Assembly: GCF_003337555.1 (NCBI RefSeq)
Contig: NZ_QPJK01000003.1
Coordinates: forward strand, 426,115-490,114
DNA: 64,000 nucleotides
From: Pseudorhodoferax soli
Lineage (GTDB): Bacteria; Pseudomonadota; Gammaproteobacteria; Burkholderiales; Burkholderiaceae_C
Direction of reading: 5' to 3'
The translations under genes and the position numbers were made by a program. Shown here piece by piece: positions 34,375-42,627 of this stretch. Under the pieces are notes generated by a model that worked only from the letters and a program-made list of their open reading frames with translations, searched no databases and was not told where the DNA came from. Every line of letters starts with the position of its first letter. Positions within the stretch are counted from its first letter, which is position 1.

Positions 34375-35313
34375 TTACTTGTACGTGTCCAGGACCGAAT
34401 AGTCGTGGTAGCGGTTGATCTCCACGTCGTCCAGCACGGCCAGCGCATCGGGCGTCAGCACCGCCAGCGAGCAGTACTGCGAGATCAGGTAGGACGCGAT
34501 GGCGTGGTTGTTGATCCCCATGAAGCGCACCGACAGGCCCGGGCCCTGCTCGCCCGGCAGCCCGGGCTGGAACAAGCCCACCACGCCCTGGCGCTTGTCG
34601 CCCACGCGCAGCAGGATGATCTTGCTCTTGCCATCCGCCACGGGCACCTTGTCGGACGGGATCAGCGGCACACCGCGCCAGGTGATGAACTGCGATCCGA
34701 ACAGGCTGACCGTGGGCGGCGGCGTGCCGCGGCGCGTGGCCTCGCGGCCAAAGGCGGCGATCGTCAGCGGGTGGGCCAGGACGAAGGCGGGTTCCTTCCA
34801 GACCTTGGTCAGCAGTTCGTCCAGGTCGTCGGGCGTGGGGGCGCCGGTGAGCGGGAAGATGCGCTGCTCGTCCGTGACCTGGGCCAGCAGGCCGTAGTCC
34901 GGGTTGTTGATGAGCTCGCTCTCCTGGTTCTCCTTGATCGTCTCGATCGTCAGGCGCAGCTGCTCCTTGATCTGGTCGTGCGGGCTGCTGTAGAGGTCGG
35001 AGATGCGGGTGTGCACGTCCAGCACGGTGCTGACGGCATTGAGGAAGTACTCGCGCGGGTGCTCCTCGTAGTCGACCCAGGTGCGCGGCAGCTGGTTCTC
35101 GCTCCCGCGGGCGGTGCAGGTGACCTTGATCGCCTCGGGGTTCTTGACCTTGTTCAGGCGGTAGATGCCCGCCTCGACCGGCACCCATTGCAGCAGGTGC
35201 GTGAGCCAGCGTGGCGAGATCGTCGCCAGCTGCGGAACGGTCTTGGTGGCATTGGCGAGTTGGCGCGCGGCGCCATCGCCCAGGGCGGTGGTGCCGCCTA
35301 CGGTTGCAGTCAT
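34375..35313 (-). CDS. Family 2A encapsulin shell protein (SrpI-like)
   Basis: A 312-residue HK97-fold shell protein close in length to Synechococcus SrpI. Recognisable segments are PQLATISPRWLTHLLQWVPV near the start, LNKVKNPEAIKV, and the C-terminal VLDDVEINRYHDYSVLDTYK. It self-assembles into an icosahedral nanocompartment around the adjacent cysteine desulfurase, and published family 2A systems store sulfur. No cyclic-nucleotide-binding insertion (family 2B) is present. It is transcribed toward the desulfurase. The 60-base gap to the XRE gene suggests one operon. Confidence 0.93.
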   Translation of the reverse strand: MTATVGGTTALGDGAARQLANATKTVPQLATISPRWLTHLLQWVPVEAGIYRLNKVKNPEAIKVTCTARGSENQLPRTWVDYEEHPREYFLNAVSTVLDVHTRISDLYSSPHDQIKEQLRLTIETIKENQESELINNPDYGLLAQVTDEQRIFPLTGAPTPDDLDELLTKVWKEPAFVLAHPLTIAAFGREATRRGTPPPTVSLFGSQFITWRGVPLIPSDKVPVADGKSKIILLRVGDKRQGVVGLFQPGLPGEQGPGLSVRFMGINNHAIASYLISQYCSLAVLTPDALAVLDDVEINRYHDYSVLDTYK

Positions 35314-35373
35314 TCGAACTCCAGGGTGTGCACAACAGAACGGCGGCCAGTGTCTGGCGCACCTGCGGCGGCC

Positions 35374-35643
35374 TCAACCGCCTATAGCCGCCAAGGCGTC
35401 GTGGTGTGCACGCCGCACGGAAGCCACGTGTTCGCCGCGCGCCAGCAGCGAGGCCGGCGCCAGCTGCAGCGCCACCGCCAGCTTCTGCACGGTGACGATG
35501 GAGACGATCACGCGGCCGCGCTCGATCTCGCCCACATAGCTGCGGTTCAGGTCCGACAGCGCGGCCAGGTGCTCCTGCGACCAACCGCGCTGCTCGCGCA
35601 ACTGGCGCACGGCGATGCCGAAATGCTCGACCAGGGTGCTCAT
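35374..35643 (-). CDS. XRE-family helix-turn-helix regulator
   Basis: An 89-residue DNA-binding protein with the HTH at about residues 10-65 (VRQLREQRGWSQEHLAALSDLNRSYVGEIE split over its two helices). Nothing beyond the HTH suggests a ligand domain. It lies between the serine acetyltransferase stop (11 bases) and the encapsulin start (60 bases), all on one strand. It is therefore likely a local regulator of the sulfur nanocompartment operon, perhaps autoregulatory. That role is inferred from position. Confidence 0.82.
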   Translation of the reverse strand: MSTLVEHFGIAVRQLREQRGWSQEHLAALSDLNRSYVGEIERGRVIVSIVTVQKLAVALQLAPASLLARGEHVASVRRAHHDALAAIGG

Positions 35644-35654
35644 GGCGCAGGGCC

Positions 35655-36563
35655 TCAGCGCGGCAGCGGCGCGTTCTGCAGGCTGGCCTGGGTCACGCTG
35701 GCGCCACGCGGCACGTCGTCGGTGATCCAGACGTTGCCGCCGATGACGGCGCCGGCGCCGATGGTCACGCGGCCCAGGATCGTGGCGCCGGCATAGATGA
35801 CCACGTCGTCCTCGACCAGCGGATGGCGTGGCAGGCCCTTGCTGAGCTTGCCGTCGCCATCGGTCGGGAAGCGCTTGGCGCCCAGCGTCACGGCCTGGTA
35901 GATGCGCACGCGCTGGCCGATCACAGCCGTCTCGCCGATCACGACGCCGGTGCCGTGGTCGATGAAGAAGCCCGCGCCGATGCTGGCGCCCGGGTGCAGG
36001 TCGATGCCGGTCTGCGCATGGGCCAGCTCGGCGATGATGCGCGCCAAGAGCGGCAGGCCCAGGCCGTACAGCGTGTGCGCCAGCCGGTGGTGGATGATGG
36101 ACAGCACGCCTGGGTAGCACAGCAGCACCTCGTCGACGCTGCCGGCGGCCGGGTCGCCATGGAAGGCGGCCAGCACGTCGCTGTCGAGCAGGCGCCGCGT
36201 GGCGGGCAGGCTCGCAGCGAAGGCGGTCACGGCCTCGTGGGCGCGCCGGTCGATCTGCTCGGCCGCCAGCGGCGCGTGGCGGTGCGCGTAGTTCAGTTCG
36301 AGCCGGGCCTGCTGCAGCAAGGCGTGCAGTGCGGTGTCGAGCTCATGGGCGACGTAGTAGTCCTCGCTCTCCACGCGCAGGTCCGGTGGACCCAGCCGCA
36401 TCGGGAACAGCACGCCCTTGAGGCCTTCGACGGTGCGCGCCAGCGCATCGCGCGAGGGGAACTCGCGACCACCGGGCTCGCGCGAGCGCTTCTGCGCGGC
36501 ACGCCATTCGTCGCGCACGCCATGCAACGCGCGCACGATGTCTGCAACTTCGAACTGGGCCAA
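35655..36563 (-). CDS. epsC: Serine O-acetyltransferase, EpsC type
   Basis: A 302-residue left-handed beta-helix acetyltransferase making O-acetylserine from serine and acetyl-CoA, the entry to cysteine synthesis. The N-terminal helical domain is followed by the hexapeptide repeats IDLHPGASIGAGFFIDHGTG, VVIGETAVIGQ, VVIYAGATILGRVTIG and AVIGGNVWI. The catalytic His is in IDHGTG and a second in the LHPGA loop. The best start is a TTG preceded by AAGGAA. There is no ATG near the expected N-terminus, and upstream codons overlap the rhodanese gene. It would supply cysteine precursors for the desulfurase. Confidence 0.87.
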   Translation of the reverse strand: MAQFEVADIVRALHGVRDEWRAAQKRSREPGGREFPSRDALARTVEGLKGVLFPMRLGPPDLRVESEDYYVAHELDTALHALLQQARLELNYAHRHAPLAAEQIDRRAHEAVTAFAASLPATRRLLDSDVLAAFHGDPAAGSVDEVLLCYPGVLSIIHHRLAHTLYGLGLPLLARIIAELAHAQTGIDLHPGASIGAGFFIDHGTGVVIGETAVIGQRVRIYQAVTLGAKRFPTDGDGKLSKGLPRHPLVEDDVVIYAGATILGRVTIGAGAVIGGNVWITDDVPRGASVTQASLQNAPLPR

Positions 36564-36606
36564 TTCTTTTCCTTGTTGGTGTTGGCGGGTCGGGGGCAGG
36601 CGCCGC

Positions 36607-37086
36607 TCAGTCCTGCTGCCAGGGCAGGCCGTGGAAGCGCCAGCCATCGCCATGGCCGCGCTGGCCCTGGGCGTCGATCTCGCCCTCGAAGCCTTCGAGC
36701 ACGTTGTAGACGTTGGTGAAACCGGCCCTGGCCGCGGCCTCGGCCGCCAGCACCGAGCGCTTGCCGCTGCGGCACAGCAGCAGCACCACGGCATCCTTGC
36801 CACCGGCCTTGGCCAGCTTGGCCTCGAGCTCGCGCACGAAGCGCGGGTTGCGCGTGAGGGCCGTGCCTGTCGCCCAGGCCACGTGCTGGCTGCCGGGCAC
36901 TTGGCCGACGAACTTGAGCTCCTCGGCCGAGCGCACGTCGACCAGCTGTGCGGCGCCCTCCTGCAGCAGCGCCCAGGCCTGCTGCGGCGTCACGCCGCCT
37001 GCATAGGACAGCCCCTGTTCGGCGGCCTGCGCGCGGGCATGCTCCAGGGCGGCGGGCAAAACGATTTCAGCGAGATCGGACGGCAT
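36607..37086 (-). CDS. Rhodanese-domain sulfurtransferase
   Basis: A 159-residue single-domain rhodanese. The active-site loop is LLCRSGKRS, with the persulfide-carrying Cys. QLVDVRSAEELKFVGQVPGS is the second family signature. It would move sulfane sulfur between the desulfurase/encapsulin store and acceptors such as sulfite or thiols. GGAG upstream sets the start at MPSDLAE. It is the first gene of the apparent operon rhodanese-epsC-xre-encapsulin-desulfurase, and rhodaneses are known neighbours of family 2A encapsulins. Confidence 0.88.
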   Translation of the reverse strand: MPSDLAEIVLPAALEHARAQAAEQGLSYAGGVTPQQAWALLQEGAAQLVDVRSAEELKFVGQVPGSQHVAWATGTALTRNPRFVRELEAKLAKAGGKDAVVLLLCRSGKRSVLAAEAAARAGFTNVYNVLEGFEGEIDAQGQRGHGDGWRFHGLPWQQD

Positions 37087-37210
37087 TGGAAACTCCTGGG
37101 AAACGGGGCGTTGGGAATGGGGTGAAAACGAATGTAGGGCGCATGCACTGCACGGCAAACGACTGTTTTCTGGTTTTCAAAGAACCCCAATGCATAAGCG
37201 CGCGCCCAAG

Positions 37211-37253
37211 CAAAAGGCCGCACGCAGCCCCCTGCCGGGGGCCGCGTGCGGCC
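37211..37253 (-). terminator. Rho-independent terminator after metY
   Basis: A long GC stem pairs GGCCGCACGC (37216-37225) with GCGTGCGGCC (37244-37253), enclosing a CCCC/GGGG inner stem. On the minus strand it is followed by CCTTTTGC. It lies 21 bases past the stop of the O-acetylhomoserine sulfhydrylase gene. The rhodanese operon must therefore have its own promoter in 37087-37210. Confidence 0.8.
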
Positions 37254-37273
37254 CGTTGCCGCGCCCTGTGCAA

Positions 37274-38566
37274 TCAGACGGCTGCCAGCGCCTGCTCCAG
37301 GTCGGCCCGGAGATCGTCGATGTGCTCGATGCCGACCGACAGGCGCACCGTTTCCTCGGTCACCCCGGTCTTGGCCAGTTCCTCGGGCGAGAGTTGGCGG
37401 TGCGTGGTGGACGCCGGGTGCGTGGCCAGCGAGCGCACGTCGCCGATGTTGACGAGGCGGGTGAACAGGCCCAGGGCATCCAGGAAACGCGCACCCGCCT
37501 CGCGGCCGCCGCCGTTGCCCTTGACGCCGAAGGTCAGGATGCCCGAGCCCGTGCCGCGCAGGTACTTGCGGGCCAGCCCATGCTCGGGGTGGTCCTCCAG
37601 GCCTGCGTAGTTGACCCAGCCGACCTTGGCATGCCCTTGCAGGTATTGGGCGATGGCCAGCGTGTTCGCCGTGATGCGGTCCATGCGCAGGGCCAGCGTC
37701 TCGATGCCCTGCAGGATCAGGAAGGCGTTGAACGGCGAGATCGCCGCGCCCGTGTTGCGCAGCGGCACCACGCGCGCGCGACCAATGTAGGCGGCCGGGC
37801 CCAGGGCCTCGGTGTAGACCACGCCGTGGTAGCTGACGTCGGGCTCGTTCAGGCGCTTGAAGCGCTCCTTGTGCTGGGCCCACGGGAACTTGCCGGAATC
37901 GACGATGGCCCCGCCGATGCTGTTGCCGTGGCCGCCCAGGTACTTGGTCAGCGAGTGCACGACGATGTCGGCGCCGTGCTCGATGGGCCGGCTCAGGTAG
38001 GGCGAAGGCACGGTGTTGTCCACGATCAGCGGCACGCCGTGGCGGTGCGCGATGGCGGCGATGGTGGCGATGTCGGTCACGTTGCCCGCCGGGTTGCCCA
38101 GCGATTCGACGAACACGGCCTTGGTCCGCTCGTCGAACAGCTTGTCGAAGCTGGCAGGGTCGCGGTGGTCGGCAAAGCGGGTGGTGATGCCCGACAGCGG
38201 CAACGTGTGCGCGAACAGGTTGTAGGTGCCGCCGTAGAGCGCGGTGCTGCTGATGATGTTGTCGCCGGCCTCGGCGATGGTCTGGATCGCGTAGGTGACG
38301 GCCGCCTGGCCCGAGGCCAATGCCAGCGCTGCGATGCCACCCTCCAGCGCCGCCACGCGCTGCTCGAGCACGTCCTGCGTCGGGTTCATGATGCGCGTGT
38401 AGATGTTGCCCGGCACCTTGAGGTCGAACAGGTCGGCGCCGTGCTGCGCGCTGTCGAAGGCATAGGCGGCCGTCTGGTAGATCGGCGGCACCACGGCGCG
38501 CGTGGTCGGGTCCGGCGAATAGCCGGCGTGCACCGACAGGGTCTCGAATTTCCAGTCTTTGGACAT
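37274..38566 (-). CDS. metY: O-acetylhomoserine aminocarboxypropyltransferase (sulfhydrylase)
   Basis: A 430-residue PLP enzyme of the Cys/Met metabolism gamma family, joining sulfide to O-acetylhomoserine to give homocysteine. Signatures are [18 protein letters not shown] at the N-terminus, [12 protein letters not shown], and the PLP lysine motif [32 protein letters not shown] near the C-terminus binds the substrate carboxylate. The length matches MetY rather than the shorter MetB/MetZ. It has its own terminator, so it is a separate unit beside the sulfur nanocompartment genes. Confidence 0.92.
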   Translation of the reverse strand: MSKDWKFETLSVHAGYSPDPTTRAVVPPIYQTAAYAFDSAQHGADLFDLKVPGNIYTRIMNPTQDVLEQRVAALEGGIAALALASGQAAVTYAIQTIAEAGDNIISSTALYGGTYNLFAHTLPLSGITTRFADHRDPASFDKLFDERTKAVFVESLGNPAGNVTDIATIAAIAHRHGVPLIVDNTVPSPYLSRPIEHGADIVVHSLTKYLGGHGNSIGGAIVDSGKFPWAQHKERFKRLNEPDVSYHGVVYTEALGPAAYIGRARVVPLRNTGAAISPFNAFLILQGIETLALRMDRITANTLAIAQYLQGHAKVGWVNYAGLEDHPEHGLARKYLRGTGSGILTFGVKGNGGGREAGARFLDALGLFTRLVNIGDVRSLATHPASTTHRQLSPEELAKTGVTEETVRLSVGIEHIDDLRADLEQALAAV

Positions 38567-38583
38567 GTGTCTCCTTGGGATGG

Positions 38584-38946
38584 TCAGTTCACATCCGGCT
38601 CGACGAATTCAAGCCGGTTGCCGGCCGGATCGTGCACGAAAAAGCGCAGGTAGCCGGGCAGTGGCTGGTTCTCCTCCAGCGGGAACGCGGCGTCGAGCAG
38701 GCGCTTGCGCAGCTGCGGCAGGCCCTGCACCTCGAAGGACAGTGGCGTGAGCCCCGGCGCAGCGGCGGCAGACTGCTCGGTGGCGACCAGGTCCACGCGC
38801 TGCCCACGCGCGGCGAAGCGCAACACCGGGCCGGGCGGCTGCGGCATCAGCGTCAGGCCCAGCAACTCGCCATAGAAATGCGTGACTGCGCTGGCCAGCG
38901 CTGGCGGAAAGGGCAGCTGCACGCGGTTGATGGCCTGGATGTCCAT
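38584..38946 (-). CDS. VOC-family (glyoxalase/bleomycin resistance) protein
   Basis: A 120-residue single VOC module: INRVQLPFPPALASAVTHFYGELLGL at the start and LRFFVHDPAGNRLEFVEPDVN at the end, with the usual late Glu metal position (LEFVE). Metal ligands in the first half are weaker (Gln in VQLPF), so enzymatic activity is uncertain. It lies 17 bases upstream of metY on the same strand and 8 bases after a small hypothetical gene. It may belong to a three-gene unit small protein-VOC-metY. An alternative GTG start lies four codons upstream. Confidence 0.8.
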   Translation of the reverse strand: MDIQAINRVQLPFPPALASAVTHFYGELLGLTLMPQPPGPVLRFAARGQRVDLVATEQSAAAAPGLTPLSFEVQGLPQLRKRLLDAAFPLEENQPLPGYLRFFVHDPAGNRLEFVEPDVN

Positions 38947-38954
38947 GCCCGCGC

Positions 38955-39182
38955 TCACCAGGAATGCGCCAGCAAGCTGGGCATGGCCGGCCGCAGCGCA
39001 ACCAAGGCTGCGGCACGCAGGCGCGCACGGCGCGGCACGTAGCCGTGGGGTGCGCGGCGGGCCAGGGCCTGGGCCGAGCGCGGCGCCAGCCGCCAGGCAC
39101 GGGCGGTCACGTCCAGCACCCGCGTGGCCCAGTCGGTTGGCGCGGCGGTCTGGTCGGATGAAAAGGTCACGGCATGGGCCAT
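38955..39182 (-). CDS. Small hypothetical protein with strong ribosome site
   Basis: A 75-residue frame starting MAHAVTFSSDQTAAPTDWATRVL, preceded by CAGGAG at good spacing and ending 8 bases before the VOC gene. The C-terminal half is rich in Arg and Ala (RRAPHGYVPRRARLRAAALVALRP). I recognise no family. Ribosome site and tight spacing argue that it is real. Composition typical of GC-rich non-coding frames argues for caution. Confidence 0.5.
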   Translation of the reverse strand: MAHAVTFSSDQTAAPTDWATRVLDVTARAWRLAPRSAQALARRAPHGYVPRRARLRAAALVALRPAMPSLLAHSW

Positions 39183-39406
39183 GGGAACAACTCCTGCAAG
39201 AGACGGCGGCCAGGCAGGCCGTCGCAAAGAACGGGCGGATTGTGTGCAAGCCCTTGCGAGAAGGGAACGAACCAATCGTTAGAACCTTATGCAAGTTGCA
39301 CAGGCGACACCGCCCGGCCGGGCGCGCCCACCAGAATCCACGCGCGAACACCGCCCGCCCCTCAACGATGCGCGCCGCAGGTCCGGCGCGCCGCACCGGA
39401 GACCGC

Positions 39407-40393
39407 ATGCCCATTTCCTTTCCGCGCGCGCGCCGCACGCTGTGCGCCGCCGCCCTTGCCCTGCCGCTGGCCTCGGCGCTCTTGCCCGCTGCCGCGCAGG
39501 GCGACCGCCCCCTCAAGCTGCTCGTGCCCTACGCGCCCGGGGGCGTGACCGACCAGTTGGCCCGCCTGGTGGCCGGCAGCATGGCCGCGCAACTGGGCCA
39601 GCCCGTGGTCGTGGAGAACAAGCCGGGCGCCAACACCATCATCGCGGTCGACGCGCTGATGCGCGAGCCGGCCGACGGCAACACCCTGCTGATGGGCGCG
39701 GGCTCCACCATGGTGCTGAACCCGTTGCTGATCAAGAAGCTCTCCTACCAGCCGCGGCGCGACCTGCGGATGCTCTCGGTGGTGGTGGACACGCCCATGC
39801 TCATGGTGGTGCCGGCCGCCCTGCCCCCCAACAACGTGGCCGAGTTCAGGCGCTATGTGCAGGCCAATCCTGACAAGGTCAACTACGCCTCGGTCGGCGT
39901 GGGCGGCTCGCTGCACCTGGCGGGCGAACTGTTCGCGCAGAAGGCCGGCGTGGCCATGACCCACGTGGCCTACAAAGGCAGCGTGCCGGCGGTGACCGAC
40001 CTGATCGGCGGCCAGGTGCAGCTGATGTTCGACGCGCCGGCCACCAGCCTGCCGCAGGTCAGGGCCGGCAAGCTCAAGGCACTGGCGGTGACCACCCGCG
40101 AGCGCATGCCGCTGCTGCCCGACGTGCCGACGGTGGGCGAGACGCTGCCCGGCTTCGACGCCGCCCTGTGGTTCGGCGTGATCGTGCGCGAGGGCACGCC
40201 GCCGGCCGCAGCCGCGCGGCTCAAGGCGGCGGTGGACCAGGCTCTGCTCGACCCGGCGCTGCGCCAGGCCATGGAGGCACAGGGCAACATCGTGCGCAAG
40301 CCGCAACCGCAGGAAGAAATCAACGCCTTCCTCGCGCGCGAGGAAGCGCAATGGGCCGCGCTGATCAAGGCCGGCAACATCACGCTCGACTGA
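39407..40393 (+). CDS. TctC/Bug-family binding protein, orphan
   Basis: A 328-residue periplasmic binding protein with signal peptide (ending LLPAAAQG). The Bug signatures are LKLLVPYAPGGVTDQLARLVA and MTHVAYKGSVPAVTDLIGGQV, with the C-terminal GTPPAAAARLKAAVDQAL region. A GGAG site precedes the start. No TctA or TctB gene lies beside it, as for many orphan Bug proteins of Comamonadaceae and Bordetella. The ligand cannot be inferred. The 224-base gap upstream (39183-39406) serves both this gene and the divergent small protein and shows no clear regulatory motif. Confidence 0.9.
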   Translation: MPISFPRARRTLCAAALALPLASALLPAAAQGDRPLKLLVPYAPGGVTDQLARLVAGSMAAQLGQPVVVENKPGANTIIAVDALMREPADGNTLLMGAGSTMVLNPLLIKKLSYQPRRDLRMLSVVVDTPMLMVVPAALPPNNVAEFRRYVQANPDKVNYASVGVGGSLHLAGELFAQKAGVAMTHVAYKGSVPAVTDLIGGQVQLMFDAPATSLPQVRAGKLKALAVTTRERMPLLPDVPTVGETLPGFDAALWFGVIVREGTPPAAAARLKAAVDQALLDPALRQAMEAQGNIVRKPQPQEEINAFLAREEAQWAALIKAGNITLD

Positions 40394-40517
40394 GCGCTGC
40401 CTGTTTCGCAGGCACCGCGTCGCAGGCCGCGCCAGGCTTGGCTTTGCGGAGATTCCCCTGCCCTTGTCCACAGCCTTGCCCACGGCAAAGTGGGACAAGC
40501 TTCGGCGCCCCACAAAC

Positions 40518-40540
40518 GAAAAAACCGCCCGAAGGCGGTT
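40518..40540 (-). terminator. Rho-independent terminator of the RNA-binding protein operon
   Basis: A stem AACCGCC-CGAA-GGCGGTT (40523-40540) with a stable GNRA-like TTCG loop on the minus strand is followed by TTTTTTCG on that strand. It lies 33 bases past the stop of the glycine-rich RNA-binding protein gene. Confidence 0.85.
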
Positions 40541-40572
40541 CTGTCGATGCGCAGGCGCAGGCGCCTGGGCGA

Positions 40573-40932
40573 TCAGTAGTTGCTGCGGCCACCGCCGTAG
40601 CCGCCGCCGCCGCCGCCGCCGCCGTAGCCGCCACGGCCACCGCCACCGCCGCCACCGCCGAAGCCGCGGCCACCGCCGCCTTCTTCACGGGGGCGGGCTT
40701 CGTTGACGGTCAGGGCACGGCCGTCGGCCATGGCGCCGTTCAGGCCGGTGATGGCGGCCTGGGCTTCTGCGGCAGAGCCCATTTCGACAAAGCCGAAGCC
40801 CTTGGAGCGGCCGCTGTCGCGGTCTTGCATGACTTGGGCGGACTTGACTTCGCCGTAGGCGGAGAAGTTCTCGCGCAGGGAGTCGGAGGTGATGCTGTAG
40901 GCAAGGTTGCCAACGTAGATACGGGTGCTCAT
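40573..40932 (-). CDS. Glycine-rich RRM RNA-binding protein
   Basis: A 119-residue RNA-binding protein. A single RRM (residues 4-80) contains RNP2 IYVGNL and RNP1 KGFGFVEM. The tail (about 85-119) is GGGGGRGG/GGYGG repeats ending RSNY. Bacterial proteins of this shape are usually cold-inducible RNA chaperones. The tail's GGC-rich DNA explains the simple-repeat look of 40590-40680. It sits 22 bases after infA, in an operon with a small upstream gene, and ends at a clear terminator. Confidence 0.92.
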   Translation of the reverse strand: MSTRIYVGNLAYSITSDSLRENFSAYGEVKSAQVMQDRDSGRSKGFGFVEMGSAAEAQAAITGLNGAMADGRALTVNEARPREEGGGGRGFGGGGGGGGRGGYGGGGGGGGYGGGRSNY

Positions 40933-40954
40933 GGAGAGATTCCTAGTGTGAAGA

Positions 40955-41218
40955 TTAGCGTCGGTATTGCGGACGGGCCGGGGCGCCGCCAGCGCGGGGT
41001 TCCAGATGCCGGAAGGTGATCCGGCCCTTTGTGAGGTCGTAGGGGGAAAGTTCGAGCGAGACGTTGTCGCCAGCGAGAATCCGGATGCGGTGCTTGCGCA
41101 TTTTGCCGCCGGTGTAAGCCACCAGCGAGTGGCCATTCTCCAGGGTCACGCGAAAACGCGAGTCAGGCAGGACTTCGTCCACCTTGCCGCGCATCTCGAT
41201 CAGTTCTTCCTTGCTCAT
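40955..41218 (-). CDS. infA: Translation initiation factor IF-1
   Basis: An 87-residue OB-fold protein (IF-1 is usually 72). Core segments [41 protein letters not shown] and GRITFRH are standard for the factor that blocks the ribosomal A site during initiation. About 13 extra C-terminal residues ([11 protein letters not shown]) form a basic tail. AAGGAG precedes the ATG. Burkholderiales often carry a second IF-1 away from the ribosomal cluster, and this copy next to a glycine-rich RNA-binding protein fits a stress- or cold-related one. Confidence 0.92.
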   Translation of the reverse strand: MSKEELIEMRGKVDEVLPDSRFRVTLENGHSLVAYTGGKMRKHRIRILAGDNVSLELSPYDLTKGRITFRHLEPRAGGAPARPQYRR

Positions 41219-41484
41219 TCGGCTCCTTGGGTATGTGGAAAAAGAACACCCGCGGCACCGAAGCGTGGGCGAATGTATTCGATGGCTTTGGCCAGTGCGT
41301 GGGACTGGGCGCCTTCGGCAGTGCGGAAACGGCCGACCAGGCGCAACACGCGGTCGTGGGTGGCGCTTCCGCGGCCGCTCTTGATCGAGACGGAGGCGCT
41401 GTAGTCGCCGCAGTCGGTGCTGCGGATCAGTGGCGAGATGAGGTATCTGCCGAGCGTGAGGGTTTTGCTTGAAAAATCGGACAT
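41215..41484 (-). CDS. Conserved small hypothetical protein, translationally coupled to infA
   Basis: An 89-residue protein beginning [21 protein letters not shown], with [24 protein letters not shown] in the middle. I recall similar small proteins in Burkholderiales near cold-shock genes but know no function. The stop overlaps the infA start (ATGA), and the order small protein-infA-RNA-binding protein suggests an operon for cold or stress translation. The ribosome site is weak. Predicted mainly beta structure, no signal peptide, basic. Confidence 0.72.
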   Translation of the reverse strand: MSDFSSKTLTLGRYLISPLIRSTDCGDYSASVSIKSGRGSATHDRVLRLVGRFRTAEGAQSHALAKAIEYIRPRFGAAGVLFPHTQGAE

Positions 41485-41738
41485 GAACAGCGTTTCGGCC
41501 AGCCTGGCCGCAACGCGTGTGAGATCCAGCCAAAGGGCCGGAGCGGTGATGCTCGCCGCGGAGATTTCGACGACCGCGGGGTACCGGGTGGGGCCCGGTC
41601 ATGGAGCGTGGCAGGCGCCCCGGTAGAGGCGCGTGCATGTCAGACGATGTCTGCCGTGGTGGAGAGCAAATACACGGCAGGCGGGCGAGTGTAACCGCTT
41701 CTGCGGTTGTGTGTGTGAATCCGTGCTGCCAAAGGGTT
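41485..41738. other. 254-base non-coding region upstream of the infA operon
   Basis: This gap is also downstream of the transglutaminase gene. It contains CTGCCGTG (41651-41658) with its inverse CACGGCAG (41673-41680), and a small hairpin AACCGC-TTCT-GCGGTT (41693-41708). Neither is followed by a T tract in the direction needed, so neither is a clear terminator. They could shape the leader of the infA operon mRNA, as in cold-shock transcripts. No open frame with a ribosome site was found. Confidence 0.4.
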
Positions 41739-42542
41739 TCACGGCACGTGCGTGCGCTTCTCGTCGGCCAGCGCCACGCTGACCTGCATGTCCACCACCG
41801 ACATGTCCGCGTAGTTCGACAGGAAGGCCACGTCGGCCGCGTCGCGCCCGTAGGCCATCACCACGCGGCCGCCGCGTGGCGCCGTCTGGGTGGCGTCGAA
41901 GCAGTACCAGCGCCCGCCCACGTAGGCCTCGAACCAGGCGTGCAGGTCCATCGGGTCCAGCTGGTAAAGGTAGCCTACGACGATGCGGGCCGGAATGCGC
42001 AGGCTGCGGCACAGTGCCGCGCCGATGTGGGCGAAGTCGCGGCACACGCCGGCCTTGGCCTGCATGGTGTCCAGCGCATCCGTGCTCTCCTGGCTCACGC
42101 CGTAGCGGTATTCGTGGTTCTCGTGGATCCAGCGCCGGATAGTCTCCACCTGGGCGTAGCCCGGGGCTGCCCCCGCGACAATTTCGCGCGCCTGCGCCTC
42201 GAGCTTGTCGGACGGGCAATAGCGGCTTTGCAGGAGGTAGACCAGCACCTCGTCGGGCAGCAGGTCGATCGGGGTCGGTGCGGCATCCGGCGCGACAGCG
42301 AGCTCCGCATCGACCTCCACCTGCGACTGCACGTCCAGCGCAGTGCGGCCCGGCGGCACGGTGAAGCGCTGGCACAGGTTGCCGAAGGCATCCTCGTATT
42401 CGCGCGGCCGGATCCAGGGGGCGATGCCGTAGTGCTCGGACACCACCCACTGCGCGGCGCCACTGCGCGGACGCAGCATCGCAACGACCGGGCAGGCATG
42501 GGGACATTCAACGGTGATCGTGGCGCGGGTGTCGAGGAGCAT
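41739..42542 (-). CDS. Transglutaminase-like (papain-fold) family protein
   Basis: A 267-residue protein with an N-terminal beta domain (about 1-110) and a transglutaminase-like core. The catalytic triad is readable as Cys in [13 protein letters not shown], His in [10 protein letters not shown] and Asp in [10 protein letters not shown]. Bacterial members act as proteases or amide-bond-forming enzymes, frequently on peptides or cyanophycin-like substrates. No signal peptide is evident, so it is cytosolic. It stands alone on the minus strand. Start at [11 protein letters not shown]. Confidence 0.85.
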   Translation of the reverse strand: MLLDTRATITVECPHACPVVAMLRPRSGAAQWVVSEHYGIAPWIRPREYEDAFGNLCQRFTVPPGRTALDVQSQVEVDAELAVAPDAAPTPIDLLPDEVLVYLLQSRYCPSDKLEAQAREIVAGAAPGYAQVETIRRWIHENHEYRYGVSQESTDALDTMQAKAGVCRDFAHIGAALCRSLRIPARIVVGYLYQLDPMDLHAWFEAYVGGRWYCFDATQTAPRGGRVVMAYGRDAADVAFLSNYADMSVVDMQVSVALADEKRTHVP

Positions 42543-42627
42543 GGCTGCACGGTAGGGCCGGCGGTGGCGCAGCGCTGTCAGCGGCCACCCCCTGCACGCG
42601 GGCCGCTGGTCCTACAGACGACGGCTT

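Noticed and set aside
40590-40690. GGC/GCC simple repeat that resembles a short tandem array
   Set aside because: It encodes the Gly/Tyr/Arg tail of the RRM protein in frame, so it is coding sequence rather than a CRISPR or satellite.
41651-41708. Two hairpins considered as terminators for the transglutaminase gene
   Set aside because: Neither is followed by a T tract in the needed direction. I describe them only as possible leader structure.
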